NCBI RefSeq assembly: GCF_040712315.1
Contig: NC_134014.1
Location: 40,723,634-40,787,633, forward strand
Length of the DNA: 64,000 nucleotides
Origin: Castanea sativa
Taxonomy: Eukaryota; Streptophyta; Magnoliopsida; Fagales; Fagaceae
Reading direction: 5' to 3'
The notes under the pieces were generated by a model. It did no database searches. It was not told where the DNA came from and was given only the letters and a program-made list of their open reading frames with translations. Of the stretch, positions 22,686 through 33,275 are shown piece after piece. A program made the position numbers and the translations under genes. Position 1 is the stretch's first letter; each line of letters starts with the position of its first letter.

Positions 22686-23627
22686 CTACGACTTTCCGTT
22701 AGCCAAGGTCGAGGACTCCGGTTCAGGTTGACGCAGAATTGCAGCCGTGACACACTGTCGAGCCACAGATTGACTCCCAAGCAGCTTCACCACTTGATCT
22801 CTAAAAGGAAATTTAACCTTGACATGCAAGGTTGAGGAAACGGCACCCAAATCATGAAACCAAGGTCTTGCCACAATAGCTGTATAGGGAGAATAGGCGT
22901 CCACCACGATGAAATCTACGTTTACCACTTCTGGGCCTGATTGTACAGACAGCCTAATTTGCCCCTTTGATACGACATCCTTTCCCTTAAAGCTTATCAA
23001 GGGTGAGTCATAAGCCGTAAGATCCTCAAGCTTTAAATTTAACCCTTTAAACAGGTCAGGGTACATGATATATGCGCCACTGCCTTGATCGACCATCACC
23101 CTCTTCACATCGTAATTCCCTATTCTTAGGGTAACAACTAAGGCATCATCATGTGGCTGGATAGTCCCGATTTTGTCCTCTTCTAAGAAACCCAAAGCTG
23201 GTAGGACATTCGCTTTAGTCCTCTTCGGCTGATCCCTTGATTCCTCAGCCAAGGTCCAAGCCACAGACATTAACCTAGAAGGAGTTGAGCCAGTCCTTCC
23301 AGGTGCCGTGAAAATAACATTGATTGTACCTAGAGGAGGCCTTGACGAAGGGCCATTGTGGTTTGTCACCCCTGAGTGGTTTCCTTGACCATTAGGCTGA
23401 TACAGGAATTGCTTTAACTTTCTCTCTTTAACCAATTGTTCCAAATGATTCCACAGAGTTCGACAATCCTCAGTGGTATGACCCCTCTCCTGGTGATAAT
23501 GGCAATGGAGATTTTGGTTGCGTCTCAAAGGGTCCCCTGCCATCTTATTAGGCCACTTGAAGTATGACTCATGCCTGATTTTCTCCAACAGCTGTTGCAT
23601 TGGTTCCTTGAAAACAATGTTGACCAC
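22686..23627 (-). pseudogene. Nucleocapsid and protease region of the Tat element
   Basis: The N-terminal part has a zinc-knuckle-like CHYHQERGHTTEDCRTL. Further on is a retropepsin-like fold with VMVDQGSGAYIMYPDLF, where a D-(T/S)-G catalytic triad is expected; here DQGSG is a changed version. The region then has LISFKGKDV and IVARPWFHDLGAVSSTLH, typical for Gypsy proteases. It is open for 313 codons. Confidence 0.75.
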
Positions 23628-24710
23628 CTGTGGGGCGGTAGGACCAGCTTGTTTGGAAAAATCTCTTGCAGGCCTGTTGTTGTTGTATCTGTCCGACCTG
23701 AAATCCCTCCTCTCCTGATGGATAACCTTCGCCTTACCCTTTCCTTGCTACTGATCTTCCTCAACCCTTTTGTACTCATCGATGCGATCCATGAGCCAAC
23801 GCATGCTCCTGACAGGCTTTTTCGTCAAAGATTTCCTCAAGTCATGCTCCGTAGGTAGGCCGACCTTGAAGGTCCTTATCGCCACATCATCGAAGTCCCC
23901 GTCAAATTCATTGAACATCTCCCAATACCTGTCCGAATACGTTCTCAGGGTTTCCCCTTCCCTCATGGCCATGGATAATAATGAATCTAAAGGCCAAGGA
24001 ACTCTACTGCACGTGATGAAATGAGATCCAAATGCCCTAGTAAGTTCCTTGAAAGAATTGATAGAGCTTGCCCTCAAGCCATCAAACCATCTCATGGCCA
24101 CGGGTCCCAGGCTAGAGGGAAAAATCTTGCATATCAAAGTCTCATTCTTGGAATGTACTGCCATCCTTTGGCTGAAATGGCTCACATGCTTCACAGGATC
24201 CATTCGGCCATTGTAAATAGTGAAGGCTGGTTGTGTGAAGCGCCGAGGTAGCCTCCTTTCTTCCAACTTGCGTGTGAAGGGTGACCTGGAGATTTGGTGC
24301 AACGCCCTACCCATTGCATCATTTCCCAAGCCCTTAGAGGAATAGTTTTTACCCTACCGCCCATGTAGGTTGTCTTCCTCGTAAGAGAAAGATTCTTCTG
24401 GGGGAGTTTTGGATCTCTGCCTGTAATTGTCATCCTCGGAACCCTCCGAAGAGGGATCGGAGACAGAAGGAGTTCGCCTTCGCCTTTCGTGACACAATTT
24501 CCTTTTTAGGCTGTCAATTTCTTTCTGCATGGCTTTGGTATTTTCCTCGTGAGGAACTCTACTTCCCCCTTGTGAATGTCTCCTACTTCTGGTAGTGTGC
24601 GTAGTATGCAGACTACCTTCCCGGTTCTCTTCGTGCTCAAGATGCAAGGAGTGATCCTCATGCTGGGAGCCCACAAACTCTATACGGTGTTGTGGTCCTG
24701 AGCCCACCAT
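23560..24710 (-). pseudogene. Gag of the Tat element, frameshifted
   Basis: The N-terminal part (24710-24354) is hydrophilic, rich in His, Arg, Glu and Ser (KEIDSLKRKLCHERRRR). After a break at about 24350 the capsid-like retrotransposon-gag domain follows in 24329-23748: FTIYNGRMDPVKHVSHFSQR, AMRWFDGLRASSINSF, MREGETLRTYSDRYW. A further frame change near 23750-23780 joins it to the nucleocapsid part. It packages element RNA in the cytoplasm. Confidence 0.8.
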
Positions 24711-24757
24711 GATGTTTAAACCTCTTCAAAGACTAAATTCTCACAAACAGCGCCAAT

Positions 24758-25579
24758 TGTAAGGACACAATTCGAACTCCTGACCCACGATCAAAAGGGA
24801 AAGGGCTTGAAAGGCCTTTTTACAATAAATTTGTAAAGAGTGGGCTTGAAATCTAGATTTCAAAGGTGGTTTAAACAACAAAGAAAAACGGGCTTTGGGC
24901 CCAATGGCACAAATAAGGAGTTATCTATAAGAATATGAATGAAAATTCCTCTTCAGACACAATCCGAGGATAGTTTATAATATTGTTTCTCAAGATAGAT
25001 TACAATTGTGGATAGTCAGATTTATCATATACTATTCTTTCTTTTTTCTCCAAAGAAAAGCCTGCCCTTCTTTTGAAGGCCATTTCTCTAATTTATACTT
25101 CCTCTTCCTCTCCTTCTCATCTTCCACCTCATGGTTATAACGTTGGCCCTTCCTGAAGTTTTCTAGAGTCAGGGGCCAAGTTCCAAACCTCATGCTTAGG
25201 TCTCATTTCTTCATCAATGCAGCCAGCATATCAATTGCAGAGTCTTTAATGTGGGGGCGATGGTAGCAGTTTTATCTTAGATATTCCACCGCCCTTTCTA
25301 TTACCCTCCACGTGTACCGTGTCTTCCCGAAACCATAGGAATTCTATAACATAGCCTAGGGATATTAAACCTTCCCTTCTATTACCTCGGCTTTATTATC
25401 CGAGGACAAAGTTTTCCTCGAACATAATTATTCATACGCTATCACATCTTTACCTAGTATTTTCTTTATAAGGTACATTCACACACCCCTAGATCACTTG
25501 ATGTCCTCGGATTGGGCTTTTAGCCCAAGAGATATTCTTGGGCCATCCTTCATAAATTACTGGGCCCAATGTCCCTACA
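24758..25579 (-). repeat. 5' LTR of the Tat element
   Basis: Same ends as the other LTR (TGTAAGG...CCCTACA). On the minus strand it is followed by the primer-binding site starting TTGGCGCTG at about 24757. The element promoter should lie here; a clear TATA box was not chosen. Confidence 0.9.
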
Positions 25580-25584
25580 ATACC

Positions 25585-26232
25585 CATTTTCAAAGACGAA
25601 AAGAAAATGTTTATATTTAAAACATGAAATTAGACGTGAAAAAGTGGACACACGAATATTATTGCCCATAATGTCTTTTTGTTATTATTTATTATAAGAG
25701 CCCATAATAAACACCCTAAATTCACGAAATTTTATTTTTTGTTTTTGTGATAAAAAGGGATGATTTTATGAGGATATAATAAAGGATAGCAACCAACGCC
25801 ATCCAAAGGAACAAAGCATTCATACAGCATACCAAATTAAGAAGAAAATACACATAAGAAAGAGACTCAAAAAACATAACAAAATCCTGAGTTTGATGAG
25901 CACCAAGCCGGCCAAGTACATCAACATACTTGTTAACCTCCCTAAATTCATTAAATTTCTAACTTTTATGATGCCATCTGATCTACTCAACTTTTATCCC
26001 TGCTTTAAAGTTTGACAAAAGGTGTCAAAGTAGGCCATGTGATAGTTGATACGTGTAGCACCGAACTTATATGCAACAAAAATTAGCAAAACAGATGTAC
26101 ATGTTGAGGACCACCCAGCCATGCAACCTATAGTGGTAGATGGTAGTGGACTCCATGTATACTCTCACACTCCTCACTCTCACCGAGAGCAAATTACAGA
26201 AATGATAACATCACAAGGTGAACAAAAGCTAG
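25585..26232 (+). repeat. Second copy of SCPL upstream repeat, right part
   Basis: Directly after the retrotransposon, words shared with 2715-3140 resume: AAAGACGAAAAGAAAATGTT, GAGCCCATAATAAAC, GTGTCAAAGTAGGCCA, ACGTGTAGCACC, GCAACAAAAATTAGCAAAAC, CATGCAACCTATAGTGGT. A LINE remnant (about 25742-25935) interrupts it. The copy ends inside the first coding exon. Confidence 0.85.
25742..25935 (-). mobile_element. 3' remnant of a LINE, RNase H tail
   Basis: On the minus strand the sequence reads NKYVDVLGRLGAHQTQDF, a decayed version of the N-x-x-A-D-A-L-A-R-L-G end of the RNase H domain of plant L1-type LINEs, followed by an untranslated tail. The rest of the element is missing. It is absent from the first SCPL-upstream copy, so it inserted after the duplication. 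Confidence 0.5.
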
Positions 26233-26249
26233 TGTTAGGACATATGTGA
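26202..26249 (+). pseudogene. Truncated duplicate of SCPL exon 1 (first ten codons)
   Basis: ATG at 26202 is followed by nine codons (ending GEQKL) that align with the start of the SCPL gene at 3108 (MAASYDEQKL), including the leader word CAAATTACAGAAATG. Similarity stops abruptly at about 26232 and the frame ends in TGA at 26247. The rest of the gene is absent. So a second SCPL gene, or only its front, was once here. Confidence 0.8.
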
Positions 26250-26560
26250 TTCATATTAGGAACATCTGTCATTAAGAATTGGCTACTCCTTTGACAAAAC
26301 GCACTTTACTTGTAATTGGGTAAATCTAGGATGTGTTTAATACTTCAAGGAACAAGATTTCAAGTTCAAGTGTTAAAGCCATGCAAATCTGTCCAAGAAA
26401 CAAGTGAAGAAGTGCTGAATTTTAAATCTCGATAGCTAGCTTGACAAATAACATCTATTGAGGTTTAAAAGGCTGCTTTAGCCCAATGCTTGATAGCTAC
26501 TCGATAGATACCCTATCTATCGAGATTTATGAAAATCAGTTTTTCAGATCTGATTTCACT
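26250..26560. other. Unassigned spacer after the truncated SCPL copy
   Basis: No gene is seen. The section 26430-26530 has repeated words of the type TCGATAG and CTATCTATCGAGA, common in Fagaceae-like repeats by impression. Confidence 0.3.
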
Positions 26561-26561
26561 C

Positions 26562-28983
26562 TGTTGATGCCCATTTTTGAACCCGTACCCAAAAAATCCA
26601 TACTGAGGAAAGCCCAATGAAAAGCAAAGCCTAAAGACCCACCAAGAAGACCGAAAAGCAAGAAATGTCCAAAGAAAGAAGTGCAAGGAAAAGCGATCTA
26701 CAGCAAAACGCAGATCTGCAGCAAATTACAAATCTATAGCAGAATACAGATTTGCCACAGAATATAGTTCTTCAGCAGAATGACTTCGGCAAATGAAGAT
26801 AAATTGGGCTCCAGACCCTTTTGATCCATTCAACATTATTTGACCCATAAAGGCCTAAATCCTTTTGTATAAAAAAGATATGCGTGAAAACTAATATGAA
26901 GAAGCACGATGAAAAGAAACAAGGAACAGTAGGAAGTATCAGCAGCAGGAATCACGTGAAGGAAAGAAAAGCCAAACCTGACAAACACAGCAGGAAACAC
27001 ATGAAGAAATAAGACAAAAAACACGCAGCAGAATGAAACAGAACTAATTTGCTACAAAAGAAATGGCGTGGGAATGAAAGAAAACAAAAACAGAAGATAG
27101 TGAAGTAAGCATAGAAGGGCTGAAGCCCCACCAACCTGTACCTAACCAATACAAGGAAGGTAGGCCCAGGGTCAAAGGGATTCAGATGGTGTGGTTTGGT
27201 GGTGGTAGGGAAAATAGGGTCTATATTTGGTTCCCTACCATGACTTCTTTTAGGAATATACCTTGCTGGAATGGTATCTTACCCAAAAGAAGTAATAGAT
27301 GGTTGAGACCATCTGATGCATGCTATTGAGCTAGGTAGTGAGGTAGCCAAATCCTTATCCATTTAAACCTAGAGGTAGAGGTATATAGCAAGAACAAACA
27401 AAAGGAAATTTTTTCTTGAAACAAGTAGTGGTGCACAAATATGTATTGAGTAATGGCAGTGGTCGGGGGCAACCAATGGGTTAGTGGGTAGTCCTAAAGA
27501 GATGTCCACAACAAACTAAAAATAGTTGGTGAAGCTTTAGGGATAAAAAAGAGAAATCACATTAAATTAGCTCACTATAAAAGGAGGAGGTATCTATGGA
27601 TGAAGAGATGAGGAAGGACCAAAGGGAAGGGGGAGACCTAATGGGGAAGCACCTAAAAGGGGAGACCCAATGAGGAAGCACCTAAGGGGGGAACCTATGG
27701 TAAGAGAGGAGGAAGCACCTAAGGGAAAATATCCAAGTGAGAAAAACAATCCACGGCAAGATAGTAGTTATAAACTAAGAGTAAAAAAAAGAGAAAAGAA
27801 TGGAGAGAAAGAAAGAAAGTGGTAAAAAGAAGAGAAAAAACACGGCAGAAATAGGGGCATACATCAATAGACCATCTTTTCCCTCCCTTTTAGCAAACCC
27901 ACCCTTTGAAGTCTCCAAAAGTAATAGCTAGTAGTCATTTAGGCCTATTCTCCAAAGTGCACAACTTTGATGGCAGAAGCCTATGACAAGGTTGTTCAAG
28001 TTGGGATTTAGGTTCCTTCTTAGTTTACTTATTCTATGGGAAGTTTCAATACTTGATTTCAATTGGAAATATATTTGAATTCTCTCATTATAACTTATAT
28101 CTGTTTTATTTAGTCATTCTACTGTAGCACGTTTTTATCATGTTTGTTGCATCAGTTGTCTTGTTGTGATATTTTTTACTTGTTGTACTAGTTATTCTAC
28201 TGTAGCACCTTTTTATTGTATTTACCGTGTTAGCTATTATACTAGTTGAACCTCCTTTTCTGCTAAAGCTTTCTTATTTCTTTGTTATTATGTGTTTTAC
28301 CTTATCATTATCCTACCATAAGTGTGTGTGTGTATATATATATATATACATATATCTTGTTTCTCATGTTCTGCAAAATATATTTTATAGATGTATATGT
28401 GAATACGTATAAGTATATTTACAAATATATGTATGTATATATTTGAGAATATGCTAACCCATGTAAGTTAACATTTGCTTGATTGATATTTTCTTTGGGT
28501 TTTAGATTTTTTTATATGTAAGAAGTAAAAAAGTATTTTTGCAATAAAAAATGAAGAGTAGTCATCACATTGCAGAAGGCTTTATTGCACAGTAGAAGAC
28601 TTTAATGCACAGTAGAAAGCTTTACTGCACTGCAGAAGGCTTTACTCTGCACAGCAGAAAGTTTTATAGCACAGCAGACAGTTTTACTACACAGTAGAAA
28701 GTTTTGCTACATAGCAGAAAAGTTAGACCTGTGGCAGAAGCTGGAGAAAAGTTCATTTTGTGGTAGAAACAAAGGATAAGCCCACTTTGCAGCGTCTTCC
28801 CTTGGACTTGGACTTGGACTTAACGTTTGCACACAAACTGGTAGTGGCAGAATGGTACTTTGGAGCCCATTCCACGGAGCGCCAAACCCAACTTCCTTCT
28901 TAGAAAAAGTTTAGACTAAGTGTTGTCCAATAACATCAAGAGGCGTGTCTAAGGTACAAGAAACTTAAAAAGAACCCCTGACA
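26562..28983 (+). repeat. Candidate 5' LTR of a plus-strand Gypsy element
   Basis: It starts TGTTGATGCCC and ends CCCCTGACA, and is followed directly by TTTTTTAGTGACTCCGCTGGGGA, a form of the GGCGACTCCGCTGGGGA block that often follows LTRs of plant Gypsy elements. The interior is purine-rich with many CAGCAGAA words. About 2.4 kb long. No partner LTR is in place, so no target-site duplication can be tested and the borders are inferred. Confidence 0.5.
28565..28740. repeat. CAGCAGAA-type tandem repeat, unit about 20-22 bases
   Basis: Eight imperfect units of the type CACAGTAGAAAGCTTTACTG follow one another, with GCAGAAGGCTTTA variants. Similar single words (GCAGAAT, CAGCAAAAC) are scattered at 26690-26790 and 29150-29350. 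They lie inside and just after the candidate LTR. Confidence 0.75.
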
Positions 28984-29745
28984 TTTTTTAGTGACTCCGC
29001 TGGGGAGTTGGGATCAAGATGGGGAGAATGAGATATTTCTCCTCCACAAACATGTTTCCAAGTCCATACCAAAGCGAGACGCATATGTTCTTAAACCGTC
29101 CAAGCTATACCCTCTGGAAAGTTTCCAAAACATCACAGTAGTACCATAGTGGAATTCTGTGGTGGAGTATTATGACAACATTACAGCAAAACGGTGTTGC
29201 AGAATTCTATGGCAGAATATTGCAGCAACGTTACAGCAGGACAGTATTGTAGCAGAAATCTGTAGCAGAACATAACAACGTTAAAACAAAGCAGTATTGT
29301 GAGTAAAATGCTATGGTAGAATATTGCATAATATTAGTACAATACCATAGGGTTCTACAACAGAAATATCATGAGAACTCTATAATAGAAGGCTTTTACA
29401 ATACTTTGTCATATCCTTTAAATGCCATTTGTTCTCCTTGTCATGCATGTAAGACATGTGGCAAGCCACTTATTCAATCATGCAACTATCCTAAAAGCTT
29501 TTTAAGCCACTTATCACCTTCTTGCTCTCATTTTTTTAGAGGAAACACTAGAAGCTTTCTAAACTCTCTCCATCTCCACTTTCAAGTCCATCATTTAAAA
29601 GAGAAAAATCCCTTCATTCCCTCACAAGGTTTCAATCATTTTTTTTTTCATGCTAGTGATTCTAGCTCTACTTCCCTTCAAGAACTAAAAGCTAGAAACA
29701 AAAAATGAAGCTATAGAAACCAAAGGAAAACTATCATATTATTAT
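28984..29745 (+). other. Start of the internal region of the plus-strand Gypsy element
   Basis: After the primer-site-like block the sequence has CAGCAGAA-like words to about 29350. The frame 29313-29708 is not recognised as a protein family and is probably untranslated leader. Near 29745 it meets the broken end of the next, opposite element. Confidence 0.35.
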
Positions 29746-30792
29746 ACTGTGGCTGTCTTCGGTGAATTTCTGTAAGCCCAAAGAGCATCTGGCAGGTGCA
29801 AGGCCCATCCTCCTGTGTATTTTTAGCTCATTTTGTTGATGATCTTTATGAGGTTCTTGTTTGTCACCTCTGCCTGCCCATTTCCTTGCGGGTAGTAGGA
29901 TGATGAACGATGGTGTTTGACTAGGTAGAATTCTAGCATCTTCCTCACATCATTGTTGACAAATGGCGTGCCATTGTCGCCGATAATCCTATGAGGTACC
30001 CCAAACCTCAAAATTATATTTTCTTTGATGAAGTTTGCTATTACTCATCTTATGGCTTTACGAAATGACACTGCCTCTACCCATTTGATGAAGTATTTTG
30101 TAGCCACTAGGATCCATATGTATCCATGCGATGGTGGGTTAACTGACCCCATCAAATCAAACCCCAAAGTATGGAAGAGCCATGGGGTAACCATAATGTG
30201 TAATTTCTGCGGATGAGTGTGAATTAGGTTGGCTTGTACTTGACAGCTGTGGCATCTATTCACAAATTCTGCCGTATCCTTTTTTCATGGTGGGCCAGTA
30301 ATAACCCATTTGTAGCAAGCCTCTATACAACTTCTTCCTCCCCTGGTATTCCCCACATTCTCATGCGTGCACTTCCTTTATCATATCTCTTGCTTCCTCA
30401 GGGCTCAAACATCGTAATGGGTCCCCATCATACCCTTTCTTGAAGAGGACCCCGTTGTGTAGAAAGTAACACGTTGCCAGCCTCTTTAGCTTGTATCTTT
30501 CACTGTGCTTTTGCGGCAGAATACCTTATGTCAAGTACTGTGTGAATGGGTTTCTCCAGTCTTCACTAGTGAATGTAGTATAACTTTCCTCTCTGTCTGC
30601 TGCAAGCTAGCAGGTTTCACATTGGGTTTGGACCTGACTTGCGTCTTTACCTATACTTGGCCAATAGAAACCTGTCCTTTGGAGTCTGTGGTAAAGACTG
30701 ACTTCTCCGTAGGATCCGCAGGTCTTGTCATGCACTTCCTTGATTATTTGCCCTTCTATCTCGGTGTGGAATATCCTGGCAGGTTGGGCCAC
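29745..30792 (-). pseudogene. Integrase fragments of the second Gypsy element
   Basis: From 30792 the frame has IEGQIIKEVHDKTCGSYG and CETC, the zinc-binding head. It is followed in other frames by FDLMGSVNPPSHGYIWI.VATKYFIKWVEA (core start) and RFGVPHRIIGDNGTPF, YYPQGNGQAEVTNK (30011-29823), carrying the second Asp and the Glu of the DDE triad. A stop and the broken junction end it at about 29745. Confidence 0.75.
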
Positions 30793-30801
30793 TAGCTTGG
30801 T

Positions 30802-31671
30802 CTAGGGATCCACATTCAGTGTATGCACCACCAGCCCTGGGTCTAATCTTGGCATTTCACTGCATTCCCATGCAAAGACATCTTTGAATTCCTTTAGCAA
30901 TAGTATCAATACTGCTTTCTCTTTTTTCGACAGCCGTGAATTGATTAAGATGGGTCTCATTTTCTGCGGGTTAGATCCCAAGTCAATTTCCTCCAACTTT
31001 TCTTCTACCACAACTTGTGCAATTCCTTCTTCCACAAGTTTCTTGTCTTTCTCTTTACTAACGTCTTCCCCTGAACCTTCTTGAGCCACGCAACATACCA
31101 AGCTTTTGCGATGCCCTTCTTGTCTGGGGCCCACTTGCATTTCTCACATAGGCCCCGCGCACCTTCATAACTTATATACAATTTTGCCATTAGGGCCTCA
31201 GACCCTGACGCATTGTAGTGTGTCATCTGGCTCCGCAGTAGGCGCTTCTTTCCTCTTTTTCCTCTAAGATAGTAATTCTTTCAGATCAGGTTCTGGGTCA
31301 CTCCGGACGTCTTCCCACCTAGGAACGAAGGTGCCTTGCGGTTTTGACATTGAACCTTTCCTAGATGGCGCCCATTGGTCATAGAACATGGTTTCTACTA
31401 GATGGGCTTCTGCTTGCTCAAATGGTGATGAATTTGCTACTATGCGTATCATCCTGCCATTCAATCTCCCCTTTATGCACTGGTGGTAGGTGGACGGGAC
31501 TAATTGGTGCTTATGTAGCCATGGCCTCCCAGAAGCACGTGATATGAGACCTCCATTTTTACCACGTGGAACCGAGCTATGGAAGCTATAGGACCCACTT
31601 TTAGCCATAGCTGGATGTGGCCTGCGGTGTATTCGCCCCTTCCTCCAAATCTCGTCACTTCCATTGGGCAC
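30802..31671 (-). pseudogene. Protease-to-RT linker of the second Gypsy element
   Basis: Frames 31671-31264, 31226-31005 and 31140-30802 read on in shifted frames. The last contains MRPILINSRLSKKEK, LLKEFKDVFAWECSEMPRLD and HTLNVDP, which stands just before RT in Gypsy polyproteins. RT should start here but the next residues are already integrase. Confidence 0.65.
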
Positions 31672-31703
31672 CTCTGAATCTTCCTCTCTAAAATTCTTGT
31701 TGT

Positions 31704-32347
31704 TTATAAGGTGCTTAGTGGAATGAGATTTACAGAAGCGCCTGTATCCACCAAGGCTCTCTTGATGGGGATTTGGTTTATAAACGTCGCCAAGTAAAAG
31801 AGCCTCCTGTGATCTGAGTACCCCACCTCCATATCTTCGTCACTGAAAGTGATCTCACTTGATTCCTGCAGGAGAGTCCTGCCACCTGCGGCTTTTGCTG
31901 CTAGGCATTCTATTCCTACCCGGAGGCAATGCTTACTAGGGTTTCCGTGGCTATCGTTCGCTCTTTCACTGTGAGCCCTAATTGGTCGAATAAATTCCTG
32001 AACTTCGAACTCTTTTATAAGGTGGTGATCACTGTGGCAAGCAGGGCGGGATTCTCTTCTTCGTCCTCCCCTGGATCCGCACAAATCACAACCGCTACTA
32101 CACCCTTCCCTTTGTGGTTTGGGAGTGGGTTTCTTTGAACTTCCGGTTGGGAGAACTCCAGAGTCCCTTCCTTGATACTGAGGTGTACCAATCTGCTGAG
32201 CGCCCAACAGTCTGCGATAAGGTGTTGCACATAGTTATGCAAGCGGCAGAAGCGTAGGTCCCTCCGCTCATCTTTTGTGGGCTCTCTGGAAACTTGATTG
32301 GGCTTGAAGATGCCGTTAGCTATCCATTTGTTTAAAAGCACATCCAA
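31704..32347 (-). pseudogene. Nucleocapsid/protease of the second Gypsy element
   Basis: The segment CRLHNYVQHLIADCWAL resembles a knuckle-type region with Cys and His. The protease site LVDTGASVNLIPLSTL is intact with D-T-G. Two overlapping frames are needed, so at least one frameshift is present. Confidence 0.7.
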
Positions 32348-32505
32348 CTCCTTTGGGGTGCAAGGTAGTGGTGGAGGGGTATTGTACCCCCCCCGTCAGC
32401 TTTCCTTTTTCTTTCGCTAGTGGACACCGCCATGGCCTGCGTGGCATTTCTTTTGTCAGAACTTGGCCTTGCTGACTGAGCAGTCTTTCTGGCCTTTTGT
32501 AACAA

Positions 32506-33039
32506 CTACGCAAACTGCGAGATTTCCAAGTTTTCCGAAACGGCTCTATACTCCCTAATCATGTTTGTCATACACATTTCTATCAATGTCTTTTCCTTAC
32601 AATGATCATTACAGTCAAGTGCTATGTCTCTGAACCTTTTGATATACTCCATTAAATCCTCACCATTTCTTTGCTTGGTTGCTTGCAAGGTCGCAAGCGT
32701 TACCGTTTCTTCTCCATGGAAATATTTAGTACAAAATACGTCCACCATGTCATCCCAGATTGGGATCGATCCTAGCTTTAGACCTATGTACCAGGTATAG
32801 GCACGGTCACATAGTGATTTAGAAAATTCCCGAAGACATAAATCCTCATCTGCCACGTAAGAGCCAAGAGTGTCAATAAACTTACTTATGTGCTCGATAG
32901 TGCTTCCTTTCTTGCCATCATACTGCATAAAAACTCGTGGTTCATACCTCTCAGGGTATGGTTTGCTGAGCACCCTTAATGGGTAAGGAGTTCTTCGAGC
33001 ATAGAATCTCTCCTTCCGCGTTCTATAGAGCACCTCCAT
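32506..33039 (-). pseudogene. Gag of the second Gypsy element
   Basis: The frame starts MEVLYRTRKERFYARRTPYP and has the capsid-like retrotransposon-gag core: FMQYDGKKGSTIEHISKFID, YTWYIGLKLGSIPIWDDMVD, FCTKYFHGEE and EDLMEYIKRFRDIALDC. It is a normal-length gag core for this group; upstream part to about 33240 is in other frames. Confidence 0.75.
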
Positions 33040-33275
33040 CCGGTGTCTCTTCTTTGTCTACCGTATGCTCTGGGACATGCTGGCTCCCCTTCTCTTTTGT
33101 CTTATCTGTCTTCAACTGGCGAATTTCCTCCATCATCTGCTGCTGCAAATGTTGCAGCGCCTGCAGCACCTCAAAAAAAACATTGGCATTGTTAGTGGGT
33201 ATCCTTGCTGCGGTTAGGGTTCAGTCTTTTTTCCCTATCTGCCTCCCAACTCCCCAGTGAAGTCGCCAGTTTAAA

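Larger units (their letters stand above)
14500..25579 (-). mobile_element. Full-length Tat-type Ty3/Gypsy LTR retrotransposon
   Basis: Two LTRs (14500-15343 and 24758-25579) begin TGTAAGGACACAA and end GTCCCTACA, and the whole is flanked by a perfect 5-bp target-site duplication ATACC (14495-14499 and 25580-25584). Gag, protease, reverse transcriptase, two RNase H domains and integrase read on the minus strand, in Gypsy order. The second, archaeal-type RNase H and a long non-coding-looking space with an antisense gene between integrase and 3' LTR place it in the Tat group. A primer-binding site TGGCGCTGTTTGTGAG follows the 5' LTR (about 24740-24756, minus strand) and a short purine tract GAGGGGCTA precedes the 3' LTR at 15344-15356. 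In-frame stops and frameshifts in gag, RT and RNase H mean this copy is not autonomous now. Confidence 0.92.
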
